From: DATARH01 sp035534855
Lineage (GTDB): Bacteria; Pseudomonadota; Alphaproteobacteria; ATCC43930; CGMCC-115725
Length of the DNA: 46,388 nucleotides
Direction of reading: 5' to 3'
Assembly: GCA_035534855.1 (NCBI GenBank)
Contig: DATLRD010000003.1
Coordinates: 1 to 46,388, forward strand
Of this stretch, positions 9,021 to 18,500 are shown piece by piece. Each line of letters opens with the position of its first letter. Position 1 is the first letter of the stretch. The notes under the pieces were generated by a model. The model ran no database searches and was not told where the DNA came from. It was given only the letters and a program-made list of their open reading frames with translations. Both the position numbers and the translations under genes were made by a program.

Positions 9021-9056
9021 TCAAGCGATTTGTTGCTGCACTGCAGCAACAAGAAT

Positions 9057-9944
9057 CTACAGGTCGGCGTGCTGCGCGCTAAAGATCGACCCGTACCCGT
9101 CGCGGCTCCAATCAGGTGGCACTGGGCACGGCGTTGGGTCGAGGTGCGCCACTCGTGCCGGCTTTCCGCGTACGATTTCGCCGGTGTGGCGGGTCGGGCT
9201 CGGCGCCGGCATCCAGGCGAACGCATCGGCCGAACTATAGACGAACAGTGCCACCGGGCGCACTCGGTCGGTGAAATTGGCGCGCGAGGCGTGCAGCGTG
9301 CGGCAGTTGATTGCGATCACCGTACCGGCCGGGCCGGTCAGATCCTCGGCGCCGTCGGTGCCGACCGTCGCCATGTCGCCATCGCTGACCGAGCCGCTCC
9401 ACGCCCCGCTCGCGTCACGGTGGACGAAGATCGGCCCGTTGTGAGTGCCCGGGATGCAGGTCAGCGGCCCCTGCTCGGGTGGCACATCGCCGAGATACAC
9501 GCCCAGCGTTACCGGGCTGTAGTTGGTGTGCGGCCAGGCCGGGATGTCCTGGTGCCATTTGACGATCTCGCCGTGTCCCGGCCATTTGTAGTTGAGCTTG
9601 CTGCTGTGAAACTTAACGTTGGGGCCGACCAGGTCGGCGGCGATGTCGGCCAGCACGCTTTCGCTGGCGAACCCCCAGAAATCGGGGTGCCGGTCGACCA
9701 GCAGCCGCAGCCGGCGGACATGCGGGCGGTCTGGGCGATGCTCCGGCCCGAGGTCGAAGGTCTCGTTCGAGGCGGCGACCCGGCGGCTCTGCGCGATGAA
9801 CTCCTCCGACAGTGCGTTGAGCCGGTCGAGCCAAGCCGGCGGGATCAGCCCGGGTGCGGCAAGGTATCCGGTGTCGAAATAGCGGCGGCGCTGCTCCTGG
9901 CTCAGGACGCGAGTGGGGTGGGCAAGGATGTCAGACGGTGTCAC
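9057..9944 (-). CDS. Phytanoyl-CoA dioxygenase family protein
   Basis: A 295-residue Fe(II)/2-oxoglutarate oxygenase of the PhyH family. Iron ligands are visible as His131-x-Asp133 (KWHQDIPAW) and His218 (CRTLHASRAN), with Arg221 nearby for 2-oxoglutarate. The start is taken as GTG at 9944 because AAGGAG precedes it at the right distance; the frame is open to 10124, but the extra 60 residues are arginine-rich and look non-coding. Bacterial members hydroxylate many small molecules, so phytanate breakdown should not be assumed. It is divergent from ettA with about 200 bases between them. Confidence 0.85.
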   Translation of the reverse strand: MTPSDILAHPTRVLSQEQRRRYFDTGYLAAPGLIPPAWLDRLNALSEEFIAQSRRVAASNETFDLGPEHRPDRPHVRRLRLLVDRHPDFWGFASESVLADIAADLVGPNVKFHSSKLNYKWPGHGEIVKWHQDIPAWPHTNYSPVTLGVYLGDVPPEQGPLTCIPGTHNGPIFVHRDASGAWSGSVSDGDMATVGTDGAEDLTGPAGTVIAINCRTLHASRANFTDRVRPVALFVYSSADAFAWMPAPSPTRHTGEIVRGKPARVAHLDPTPCPVPPDWSRDGYGSIFSAQHADL

Positions 9945-10141
9945 GCTCGCGCTCCTTCGCGGTATTGCGGGCATCGTGCGCGATTGCGCGCGATCATGCA
10001 AATCGCCGAATGGCGCGTGAGGCTGGAAAAGCCGGGCGCAGTTTCGATATAGGGGGGCGCCGCAGGGCGTGCGGCGGCCGGCGTGTTTTCCCGGCCGCAA
10101 CGCGTCGCCATCACCACGCAACAAGAGCGAAAGCAGGTCAG

Positions 10142-11824
10142 ATGCCCGCCTACCAGTACGTCTATGTGATGAAGGGCCTCGGGAAATCGTATCCCGGCGG
10201 TCGCGAGGTGCTGCGCGACATCTGGCTGTCGTTTCTGCCCGGCGCCAAGATCGGCGTGCTCGGCCTCAACGGTGCCGGCAAATCGACGCTGCTGCGCATC
10301 ATGGCCAACGAGGAACCGGATTTCGGTGGCGAGGCCTGGGTCGCCGAAGGGGCGACGGTCGGTTATCTGCCGCAGGAGCCCGTGCTCGACCCCACGCTCG
10401 ATGTCGCCGGCAATGTTCGCCAGGGGCTCGGCGAAATCCGCGCCGTGCTCGACCGGTTCGACGCGGTCAGCGCCCGTTTTGCCGAGGACCTGTCGCCCGA
10501 GGAGATGGAGGCGCTGATCGCCGAGCAGGGCGAATTGCAGGAAAAGATCGAGCAGGCCAACGGCTGGGAGCTCGACCGCACAATCGAGATCGCGATGGAC
10601 GCGTTGCGCTGTCCGCCCGGCGATTCGCCGGTCACCGATTTGTCGGGCGGCGAGCGGCGTCGGGTGGCGCTGTGCCGGCTCCTGCTGCAGCGTCCTGACC
10701 TGCTGCTGCTCGACGAACCGACCAACCATCTCGACGCCGAATCGGTGACGTGGCTGCAGCGCTTCTTGCGGGATTACACGGGCACCGTCGTCACGGTCAC
10801 CCACGACCGCTATTTCCTCGACGATGTCGCCGGCTGGATTCTCGAATTGGATCGCGGCCACGGCATTCCGTTCGAGGGCAATTATACCGGCTGGCTCGAA
10901 CAGAAACAGGCCCGGCTCGATCAGGAAGGGCGTCAGGAAGAGGCGCGCCGCCGCACGCTGGAGCGCGAGCTTGAATGGGTGCGACAGAGCCCGCGGGCGC
11001 GCCAGGCCAAGAGCAAGGCTCGACTGTCGGCCTATGACGCGCTGGTCGCGCAAAGCCGCGAGAAGGCGCCGGAGACCGCGCAGATCGTGCTCCCGCCCGG
11101 GCCGCGGCTCGGCGATCTGGTGATCGAGGCGCAGGGCGTCGCCAAGGGGTTCGGCGACCGCCTCCTGGTCGAGGATCTGCAATTTCGGCTGCCGCCCGGC
11201 GGCATTGTCGGGGTGATCGGGCCGAACGGCGCTGGCAAAACGACGCTGTTCCGCATGATTACCGGCGCTGACACCCCCGACCGCGGCAGTTTCCGGCTCG
11301 GCGAGACGGTCAAGCTCGGCTATGTCGATCAGTCGCGCGACGCGCTCAACCCCGTCAACACGGTGTGGCAGGAAATTTCCGGCGGGCGCGAGGAGATCGA
11401 CCTCGGCCGCCGCAAGATCGCCAGCCGCGCCTATTGCGCGCTGTTCAACTTTCGCGGCGCCGACCAGCAAAAAAAGGTCGGCCAGCTTTCGGGCGGCGAG
11501 CGCAACCGCGTCCACCTCGCCAAGATGCTCAAGGAGGGCGCCAACGTCCTGCTGCTTGACGAGCCGACCAACGACCTCGATATCGATACGCTGCGCGCGC
11601 TGGAAGAGGCGCTGCTCGATTACCCGGGCTGCGCAGTGATCATCACCCACGATCGCTGGTTTCTCGATCGCATCGCCACCCACATCCTCGCCTTCGAGGG
11701 CGATAGCCAAGTCGTGTGGTTCGAGGGCAACTACGCCGATTACGAGGCCGACCGGCGACGCCGCCTCGGCGCCGAGGCCGAGCAGCCGCACCGCATCAAA
11801 TACAAGCCGCTGACCCGGACCTGA
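10142..11824 (+). CDS. ettA: Energy-dependent translational throttle protein EttA (ABC-F)
   Basis: A 560-residue ABC-F protein with two nucleotide-binding domains, no membrane segments, and length close to E. coli EttA (555). First Walker A is GLNGAGKS at residues 41-48 with signature LSGGERRR; the second domain has GPNGAGKT and LSGGERNR. Both Walker B regions (LLLLDEPTNHLD and LLLDEPTNDLD) are intact. An arm insertion follows the first Walker A region, and the interdomain linker carries the RQSPRARQAKSKARL helix typical of EttA. The family binds the ribosomal E site and gates entry into elongation according to ATP/ADP. The ATG at 10142 gives the canonical MPAYQYVYVM start; the longer open frame upstream is not conserved-looking. 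Confidence 0.95.
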   Translation: MPAYQYVYVMKGLGKSYPGGREVLRDIWLSFLPGAKIGVLGLNGAGKSTLLRIMANEEPDFGGEAWVAEGATVGYLPQEPVLDPTLDVAGNVRQGLGEIRAVLDRFDAVSARFAEDLSPEEMEALIAEQGELQEKIEQANGWELDRTIEIAMDALRCPPGDSPVTDLSGGERRRVALCRLLLQRPDLLLLDEPTNHLDAESVTWLQRFLRDYTGTVVTVTHDRYFLDDVAGWILELDRGHGIPFEGNYTGWLEQKQARLDQEGRQEEARRRTLERELEWVRQSPRARQAKSKARLSAYDALVAQSREKAPETAQIVLPPGPRLGDLVIEAQGVAKGFGDRLLVEDLQFRLPPGGIVGVIGPNGAGKTTLFRMITGADTPDRGSFRLGETVKLGYVDQSRDALNPVNTVWQEISGGREEIDLGRRKIASRAYCALFNFRGADQQKKVGQLSGGERNRVHLAKMLKEGANVLLLDEPTNDLDIDTLRALEEALLDYPGCAVIITHDRWFLDRIATHILAFEGDSQVVWFEGNYADYEADRRRRLGAEAEQPHRIKYKPLTRT

Positions 11825-11835
11825 CCCGCACGGCT

Positions 11836-11857
11836 GGCGCGGCTAGTTTGCCGCGCC
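11836..11857. terminator. Bidirectional hairpin between ettA and mlaC
   Basis: Perfect 8-base stem GGCGCGGC / GCCGCGCC with the loop TAGTTT. It sits 12 bases after the ettA stop and covers the mlaC stop codon, so it could end transcription from either side. There is no long T-run, so strength is uncertain. Confidence 0.45.
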
Positions 11858-12448
11858 GACCTTCTGCCGCAGTGCCGCCAGCAGCGGCTCGATCCGGCCG
11901 CCGTTGCGCTGAATGATCGCGCCGAACTCGTCGCGCTCGGTCACTTTCATGCTGACCCCGCCGACATAGACATCGGTGATCTTCAGCCGCCCGCCATCGT
12001 TGACGAGGTACCAGTCGACCGTGACCGCGGACCCGTCGTTGCGGACCACCTGGCTACGGACGATGATCTCGTCGCCGGCCGGCCGGCTGCCGAGGACGCG
12101 AAACGGCTGCCCGGCATATTGGCCGAGCCGCGCGCTGTAGGCCTGGACGATGTATTCCTGGAACAGGCGCAGGAATTCCTGCCGCTCCTGCGGGGTCGCG
12201 ATGCGCCAATAGCGGCCGAGCACGAAGGCGCCGATCCGCGGCACGTCGAAATCGTCGCGAAACAACTCGCGGAACTGGGCCAGTCGGCGCTCTTCCGAGA
12301 CTTGCGGCCCGAGCACCTGGATCGCCTGGGTGCCGAGCGCAGTGACGAAGGCCACCGGGTCCGGCGCGGCATTGGCGCGCGGGCTGCCGCCAAGGCAGGC
12401 AACAGCCAAAACGACGATCGCAGTGACTTTACTATAGCGTCGCATCAT
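11843..12448 (-). CDS. mlaC: MlaC/Ttg2D family phospholipid-binding protein
   Basis: A 201-residue periplasmic protein. A Sec signal peptide (about residues 1-28: VTAIVVLAVACLGG, ending ANA) is followed by the MlaC (ABC toluene tolerance Ttg2D) fold, with landmarks FRELFRDDFDVPRIGAFVLG, the helix SARLGQYAGQPF and KITDVYVGGVSM. In E. coli MlaC ferries phospholipid between MlaA in the outer membrane and the MlaFEDB transporter. It overlaps mlaA by four bases (ATGA), so translation is coupled. The transporter genes mlaFEDB are not in the window, so they must lie elsewhere or be absent. Confidence 0.92.
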   Translation of the reverse strand: MMRRYSKVTAIVVLAVACLGGSPRANAAPDPVAFVTALGTQAIQVLGPQVSEERRLAQFRELFRDDFDVPRIGAFVLGRYWRIATPQERQEFLRLFQEYIVQAYSARLGQYAGQPFRVLGSRPAGDEIIVRSQVVRNDGSAVTVDWYLVNDGGRLKITDVYVGGVSMKVTERDEFGAIIQRNGGRIEPLLAALRQKVGAAN

Positions 12449-13308
12449 TTTTTCGGGGCCTCGACCGGGGAAGATCCTGGGGCGACCTGATACGAGATCG
12501 GCGGGGCTGCGGTATCGTCGCCGCCTTGGACCGGGGATACGTTGGGTATGTTGGTGTATTCGTGGCGGATCTCGGCGGCCCGCCGCTGTCGGTAAAGCGA
12601 CCGGATCGTGGCGTAATAGTCGAGCGAGGTGCGCTCGATATCAGCCAGCGTCTTGATATTGCTCGAGCGCGCATCGATGCCTTCAGTGCCGGCGCGGGCA
12701 AAGGCGGCCCATACCACGTGGTTGTCGCTGGCGATTATATTGCCGGGATCGGCATAGCCATCCCCGGCCAACCCGATCGCGTCGCGCACATTAGAGGGGC
12801 CGAGGATCGGCAGGATCAAGTAGGGCCCGCTGCCGATGCCCCAGACCGCAAAGGTGACGCCCAGATCGTTGCTGTGGTAGAGCAGATGCATCTTGGTCGC
12901 CGGATCCCACAACCCGCCGATTCCAATCGTCGAGTTGACGACGAAGCGGGCGAGCGTCGTCGACGCCAAGTCGGGCCGCGCCTGCAGTACGTCGTTAGCA
13001 AAGATGATCGGCTCGTCGAGGTTGCGCAGGAAATCATGGACCGAATCGCGCACTGGGCCGGGCAGGACCGTTTTGTAGGTCGTGGCAAGCGGTACCAGTA
13101 CGATCTTGTCGACCTGCTGATTGAAACCGAAGATCGCCCGATTGGTGTTTTCGAGCGGGTCACCGAAGTTCTCTTCCGACACGGCCGTCGCCGGCGCAGG
13201 CTGCTGCGCCCACGCTGCGACGGGAGCGGCGCAGCCAATAATCGCCAGGCCCAAGCCCATGGCGAAAAAGTGCCCGGGCCGGGCGGCGGTCAAATGGCGC
13301 ACATTCAT
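12445..13308 (-). CDS. mlaA: MlaA/VacJ family outer-membrane lipoprotein
   Basis: A 287-residue VacJ-type protein that removes misplaced phospholipid from the outer leaflet of the outer membrane. The signal region ends in AIIGC (Cys26), a plausible lipobox; a signal-peptidase I site after AWA is the alternative. The mature part shows DPLENTNRAIFGFNQQVDK, NLDEPIIFANDVLQ and RFVVNSTIGIGGLWDPA, then the GVTFAVWGIGSGPYLILPI stretch typical of the family. The C-terminal tail is proline-rich and may be flexible. It is upstream of, and overlaps, mlaC, with the start codon of mlaC inside its stop (ATGA). Confidence 0.93.
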   Translation of the reverse strand: MNVRHLTAARPGHFFAMGLGLAIIGCAAPVAAWAQQPAPATAVSEENFGDPLENTNRAIFGFNQQVDKIVLVPLATTYKTVLPGPVRDSVHDFLRNLDEPIIFANDVLQARPDLASTTLARFVVNSTIGIGGLWDPATKMHLLYHSNDLGVTFAVWGIGSGPYLILPILGPSNVRDAIGLAGDGYADPGNIIASDNHVVWAAFARAGTEGIDARSSNIKTLADIERTSLDYYATIRSLYRQRRAAEIRHEYTNIPNVSPVQGGDDTAAPPISYQVAPGSSPVEAPKK

Positions 13309-13476
13309 TAGCGAGCCTCGCGTCTAGGGGGGGAGCGTGACGGCGGCAGCGGATAATGTCCAAAAACGCGTCGGTCGGGCAAGCAATCCTTGGAGAGGGT
13401 TTGTGGCATAGAAGTGGCTGCGCCCGCGACGCCCGATTGATCCGTGCCGGCTCCCGCCAGCATGGTTAGCGTAGTG

Positions 13477-13506
13477 TTGACGAATTAAAGATATGTTTAT
13501 ATCTTT
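13477..13506 (+). promoter_or_regulatory. Promoter with embedded inverted-repeat operator ahead of the metF-metH operon
   Basis: A sigma-70-like pair is visible: TTGACG (13477-13482), 17 bases, TATCTT (13500-13505). A perfect 8-base inverted repeat, AAAGATAT (13487-13494) and ATATCTTT (13499-13506) around GTTT, overlaps the -10 box. The site lies just upstream of an ArsR-type regulator fused to a methyltransferase, so autoregulation is likely. The ArsR-family factor SahR is known to control methionine-cycle genes in Proteobacteria in response to S-adenosylhomocysteine; identity with SahR is inferred from context. The first transcribed base would be about at the ATG at 13513. Confidence 0.65.
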
Positions 13507-13512
13507 TGGTCC

Positions 13513-14544
13513 ATGGAAAACCTGGACGAAGCCCCGGCCTCCCTGGATGCGTTGCTCGCCGCGTTGCGCGCGGTCGCCGAGCCGACACGGCTGCGGCTGT
13601 TGGTGCTGTGCGCGCGGGGCGAGCTGACCGTCAGCGAGTTGGCCCACATACTCGGGCAAAGCCAGCCGCGCGTTTCCCGCCACCTCAAGCTGTTGTGCGA
13701 GGCCGGGCTGGTCGACCGGTTTCGCGAGGGCAGCTGGGTGTTCTACCGGGCTAGCGGCGGGCACACGGCGAGCGCGCTCGGCCGGCACCTCGTCGCGGCG
13801 TGCAGCGACAGCGATGCGACGATCGCGCTCGATCTGCAGCGCCTCGCCGCGATCAAGCGCCAGCGCGCCGAGCAGGCTGCCGCGTATTTCAGCGAGAATG
13901 CCGCGCAATGGCATGAGATCCGTTCGCTCTATATAGATGAGCGTGAGGTCGAGGCGGCGATCGCCGAGATCATCACCGCCGCGGCGCCGCGCGACCTGAT
14001 CGATATCGGCACCGGCACCGGCCGCATGCTCGAGGTACTGGCGCCGGCGGTCGGGCACGCGCTGGGGGTGGACCTGTCGCGCGAGATGCTTTCGGTCGCG
14101 CGGGTCAACCTCGAACGCACCGGGCTCGAAAACGGCATCGTGCGGCGCGGCGACATGTACCAGCTGCCGCTGCCCGATCGCAGCTTCGACGCCGCGGTGA
14201 TCCATCAGGTGCTGCACTATGCCGACCGCCCGGCCGCGGTGATCGCCGAGGCGGCTCGGGTGCTGCGCCCGGGCGGGGTGCTCGTCGTCGTCGATTTCGC
14301 GCCGCATGAGCTCGAATTCCTGCGCGAGCAGCACGCGCATCGGCGCCTCGGCTTCGGCGACGCTCACGTCGCCGAATGGTTCGTCGCTTTCGGGCTTGTC
14401 CCCGCGGCGCCGCGCCATCTGCCGGGCAATCCGCTGACCGTGGCGATCTGGACCGCGTTTTCGCCGGGCGGCCCGGTGGCGGCGGCACCTTCCGACGCCG
14501 CCCTGGTCGCGGCGTCTTCCTCCGAGCGGGTGTTGCCGCAATGA
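13513..14544 (+). CDS. ArsR-family regulator fused to SAM-dependent methyltransferase (SahR-like)
   Basis: A 343-residue two-domain protein. Residues about 10-90 form an ArsR winged helix (RLRLLVLCARGELTVSELAH, then QPRVSRHLKLLCEAGLVDRF). Residues about 120-310 form a class I methyltransferase with the SAM-binding motif DIGTGTGRMLEVL (164-176), the acidic loop GVDLS and the post-motif LRPGGVLVVVDF. No metal-binding Cys/His set of metal-sensing ArsR proteins is apparent. It overlaps metF by ATGA and heads the methionine operon, so a role as a sensor of SAM or S-adenosylhomocysteine is likely by context. Whether the methyltransferase domain is catalytic or only a sensor is not visible. No ribosome-binding site precedes the ATG. 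Confidence 0.88.
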   Translation: MENLDEAPASLDALLAALRAVAEPTRLRLLVLCARGELTVSELAHILGQSQPRVSRHLKLLCEAGLVDRFREGSWVFYRASGGHTASALGRHLVAACSDSDATIALDLQRLAAIKRQRAEQAAAYFSENAAQWHEIRSLYIDEREVEAAIAEIITAAAPRDLIDIGTGTGRMLEVLAPAVGHALGVDLSREMLSVARVNLERTGLENGIVRRGDMYQLPLPDRSFDAAVIHQVLHYADRPAAVIAEAARVLRPGGVLVVVDFAPHELEFLREQHAHRRLGFGDAHVAEWFVAFGLVPAAPRHLPGNPLTVAIWTAFSPGGPVAAAPSDAALVAASSSERVLPQ

Positions 14545-15482
14545 GCCTGTCGGCTGTCCCCCCTCGCGGCCTGCTCGCCGCCGACCCGGTACACGATTTC
14601 GACGGCGCGCCGCCGCGCATCTCGTTCGAGTTTTTTCCGCCGAAGACCCCCGAGCTGGAAGAGCGGCTGTGGGAGGTGATCAAACGGCTCGAACCGCTGG
14701 GGCCGCGCTTCGTCTCGGTCACCTACGGCGCTGGCGGCTCGACCCGCGAGCGCACCCACGCGACGGTGCGCCGCATCCGCCAGGAAACCGGCCTCGAACC
14801 CGCCGCGCATCTGACCTGCGTCGCCGCCACCCGCCACGCGATCGACCGCATCGCCCAGGATTACTGGGATTCTGGCATCCGCCACATCGTCGCGCTGCGC
14901 GGTGACCCGCCCGGTGGGATCGGTGGCGGCGAGACCTATCTCCCGCAGCCGGGCGGTTACGCCTTTGCCGCCGAGTTGGTCGAGGGGTTGCGGCGCGTCG
15001 CCGATTTCGAGATTTCGGTTGCCGCCTACCCGGAAACCCACCCCGAGGCGCAGAGCGCCGGGCACGACATCGACAATCTGCGGCGCAAGCTCGATGCCGG
15101 GGCCAACCGGGCGATCACCCAGTTCTTTTTCGACATCGACGTGTTCCTGCGATTTCGCGATCGCGTCGCCGCCGCTGGAATCGCCGTGCCGATCGTGCCG
15201 GGCATCCTGCCGGTCACCAATTTCGCCCAGCTGCGTCGCATGGCCGGTGTCTGCGGCGCCTCGATCCCCGACTGGATGGCTGTGCATTTCGACGGGCTCG
15301 ACGACGACCCCGACACGCGCCGGCTGGTCGCCGCCTCGCTCGCCGCCGAGCAGTGCCGCCGGCTCCACGCCAACGGGGTCCACGAATTCCATTTCTATAC
15401 GCTGAACCGCGCCGACCTGATCGTCGCGATCTGCCACCTGCTCGGCGTCCGCGCGCCGCGCAGGGCCGCCACACCCGCCTGA
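14541..15482 (+). CDS. metF: Methylenetetrahydrofolate reductase
   Basis: A 313-residue FAD enzyme reducing 5,10-methylene-THF to 5-methyl-THF, the methyl donor for the MetH reaction encoded next. Family signatures are ISFEFFPPKTPELEERLW (substrate/FAD region with the catalytic Glu), FVSVTYGAGGSTRERT, HIVALRGDPP and the AAYPETHPEA loop, followed by ITQFFFDIDVFLRF. Length is near E. coli MetF (296). The start ATG overlaps the stop of the ArsR-methyltransferase gene (ATGA), giving translational coupling. A start further upstream is possible in this frame but would run inside the previous gene. Confidence 0.95.
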   Translation: MSLSAVPPRGLLAADPVHDFDGAPPRISFEFFPPKTPELEERLWEVIKRLEPLGPRFVSVTYGAGGSTRERTHATVRRIRQETGLEPAAHLTCVAATRHAIDRIAQDYWDSGIRHIVALRGDPPGGIGGGETYLPQPGGYAFAAELVEGLRRVADFEISVAAYPETHPEAQSAGHDIDNLRRKLDAGANRAITQFFFDIDVFLRFRDRVAAAGIAVPIVPGILPVTNFAQLRRMAGVCGASIPDWMAVHFDGLDDDPDTRRLVAASLAAEQCRRLHANGVHEFHFYTLNRADLIVAICHLLGVRAPRRAATPA

Positions 15483-15509
15483 ACCAGCCCGAATTGTGCC
15501 GCACCCCCG

Positions 15510-18500
15510 ATGACCCATCTGCTCGATTACCTGCAAGACTGCGTCCTGTTGTGCGACGGCGCGATGGGCACGCAGACCCAGGCGCGCAACCTCGACATCG
15601 CGCGCGATTTCCACGACCACGAGAACTGCACCGAGATCCTTTCGGTCAGCCGGCCCGATCTGGTGCTGGAAATCCACCGGGGATATCTCGAAGCCGGCTG
15701 CGACGCGATCCAGACCAACAGTTTCGGCGGGTCGCCGATCACCCTTGGCGAGTTCGGCATCGCCGACCGCGCTTTAGAGCTCAACAAGGTGGCGGCCGAG
15801 CTGGCGCGCGAGGCAATCGCCGAATTCGCCCATGACGGCCGCACCCGCTTCGTCTTCGGCTCGGTCGGGCCGGGCACCCGGCTGCCGACCTTGGGCCACG
15901 TCGCCTACCAGACGCTCGAAGACGCGCTCGCCGTGCAATGCACCGGCCTCGTCGCTGGCGGCGTCGACGCTATCCTGATCGAGACCTGCCAGGACCCGTT
16001 GCAGATCAAGGCCGCGGTCAACGGTGCCAGGCGGGCACGTGCCGGCGCCGATCGCGACGATCTGCCGATCTTCGTCCAGGTGACGGTCGAGACTACCGGC
16101 ACGCTGCTGGTCGGCGCCGATATCGCCGCTGCGGCAACGATCATCCGCGCGCTCGGGGTCGACGGCGTCGGCCTCAACTGCGCTACCGGCCCGCGCGAGA
16201 TGGCCGAGCACGTCAAATGGCTCGGCGACAACTGGCCCGGGATCATCTCGGTGCAGCCCAACGCCGGCCTGCCGGAGCTGGTCGACGGCAAGACGCACTA
16301 CCCGCTGAACCCGCAGGAGCTGGCACAGTGGCTCGAACGCTTCGTGATCGAGGACGGGGTCAACATCATCGGCGGCTGCTGCGGCACCGAGGGGGCGCAC
16401 ATCGCCGCGCTCGACCAGATGCTGCGCCGCATCGGCCGCGCCAAAGAAAAGAGTGGGCGGCCGCGCCCGCTGCCGAAGCGCCGCGCGGTGAGCTGGACCC
16501 CGTCGGTCGCCTCGCTCTACAGCCAGGTGACGCTGCGCCAGGAAAACGCCTACCTCTCGATCGGTGAGCGCTGCAACGCCAACGGGTCGCGCGCCTTCCG
16601 CCGTTTGCAGGAGCAGGGCGACTGGGACGGCTGCGTCGAGATGGGCCGTGAGCAGGTCAAGGAAGGGTCGCACACGCTCGACCTCTGCACCGCCTTTGTC
16701 GGGCGCGACGAGATCGCCGAGATGACCCAGATGGTGATTCGCATGCGCGGGGCGGTCAACGCGCCGCTCGTCATCGATTCGACCGAATACCCGGTGCTCG
16801 AAGCCGCGATGAAACTCTACGGCGGCAAGCCGATCATCAACTCAATCAATTTCGAAGACGGTGAGGACGCGGCCGACAAGCGCCTCAGGCTCGCGCGCCG
16901 CTTTGGCGCCGCGGTGATCGCGCTGACGATCGACGAGACCGGCATGGCCAAGGAGGTTGACCACAAGCTCGCGGTTGCCCAGCGCCTCTATGAATTCGCC
17001 TGCGTCAAGCATGGGCTGCCGGCGAGCGATCTGCTGTTCGACCCGCTGACCTTCACGATCTGCACCGGCAATGAGGACGACCGCAAGCTCGGCCTCAACA
17101 CGCTGGAGGCGATCGAGCGGATCGTCCAGGCCCTGCCCGAATGCCAGATCATCCTCGGCCTGTCGAACATTTCATTCGGGCTCAACCCGCCGGCGCGGCA
17201 GGTGCTGAATTCGGTGTTCCTCGACCACGCGCTCAAGCGCGGGCTGACCGGTGCGATCGTGCATTTCTCGCGCATCCTGCCGCTGCATCGCATCCCGCCC
17301 GAGGAGCTTCAGGTCGCCGAAGATTTGATCTTCGACCGCCGCCGCGACGGGTACGACCCGCTGCAGGCCTTCCTCGCGCTGTTCGAGGACCGCACGATCG
17401 AAAAGGCGGAGAAAAAGGGTCGGCCTGAGGTGCTCGAAGAACGGCTGACGCAGCGCATCGTCGACGGCGACCGGCTCGACCTCGAAGCCGACCTCGCGCT
17501 GGCAATGCAGAGCCATTCGCCGCTCAACATCATCAACGAAATCCTGCTCGATGGCATGAAGACGGTCGGCGATCTGTTCGGCGCCGGCAAGATGCAGCTG
17601 CCGTTCGTCTTGCAATCCGCCGAGACGATGAAGACCGCGGTCAAATATCTCGAACCGCACATGGAGCGGCTCGAAGGCACCGAAAAGGGCACTGTCGTGC
17701 TCGCCACGGTGCGCGGCGACGTGCACGACATCGGCAAGAACCTCGTCGACATCATCCTGACCAACAACGGCTACCGCGTCGTCAACCTTGGCATCAAGCA
17801 GCCGATCGGCACGATCCTCGAAGCCGCGAAAGAGCACCATGCGCATGCGATCGGCATGTCGGGTCTCCTGGTCAAATCGACCGTGGTGATGCGCGAAAAC
17901 CTCGAAGAGATGACGCGGCAGGGGCTCGACGTGCCGGTCATGCTCGGCGGCGCGGCGCTGACCCGGCGCTATGTCGAAGAGGATTGCGTCAAGGCCTACG
18001 AGTGCGGGCGGGTCGCCTATGCCCGCGACGCGTTCGAGGGGCTGGCGCTGATGGACCGCATCGTCGGCAACGATTTCGAGGGCTATCTCGCGGAGGTCCA
18101 GCGCAAGAACGCCGGGCGGCCGGTCAACGAATCGCGCAAACTCGGCCGCGCCGCCGACCCGCGCCCGGCGCGCCCGGTGGATTTTGCCGAAATCCGCCTG
18201 CGCCGCGCCGAACTGGCGCGCGGCGTGCCGGTGCCGGTGCCGCCTTTCTGGGGCCCGCGAACGATCAACCGCATCGCGCCAAAGGCGGTCGCGCCCTACC
18301 TCAACGAGCGCATGCTCTATCAATTCCAGTGGGGGTTTCGAAAGGACGGCCGCTCGCTCGCCGAATACCGGAAATGGGCGAAGCACGAGTTGCGCCCGGT
18401 GCTGTCGCGGATTATGGACACCGCGATCCGCGAGCAGATTCTGCAGCCGCAGGCGGTCTATGGCTATTGGCGCTGCGCCGCCGAAGGCAACGATTTGATC

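Noticed and set aside
9941..11791. 616-codon open frame antisense to ettA
   Set aside because: Same reason; both Walker motifs and signatures lie on the sense strand.
15483..15509. Cobalamin or SAM riboswitch before metF/metH
   Set aside because: The gaps are 0 and 27 bases, too short for a riboswitch, and the operon start has no leader of sufficient length.
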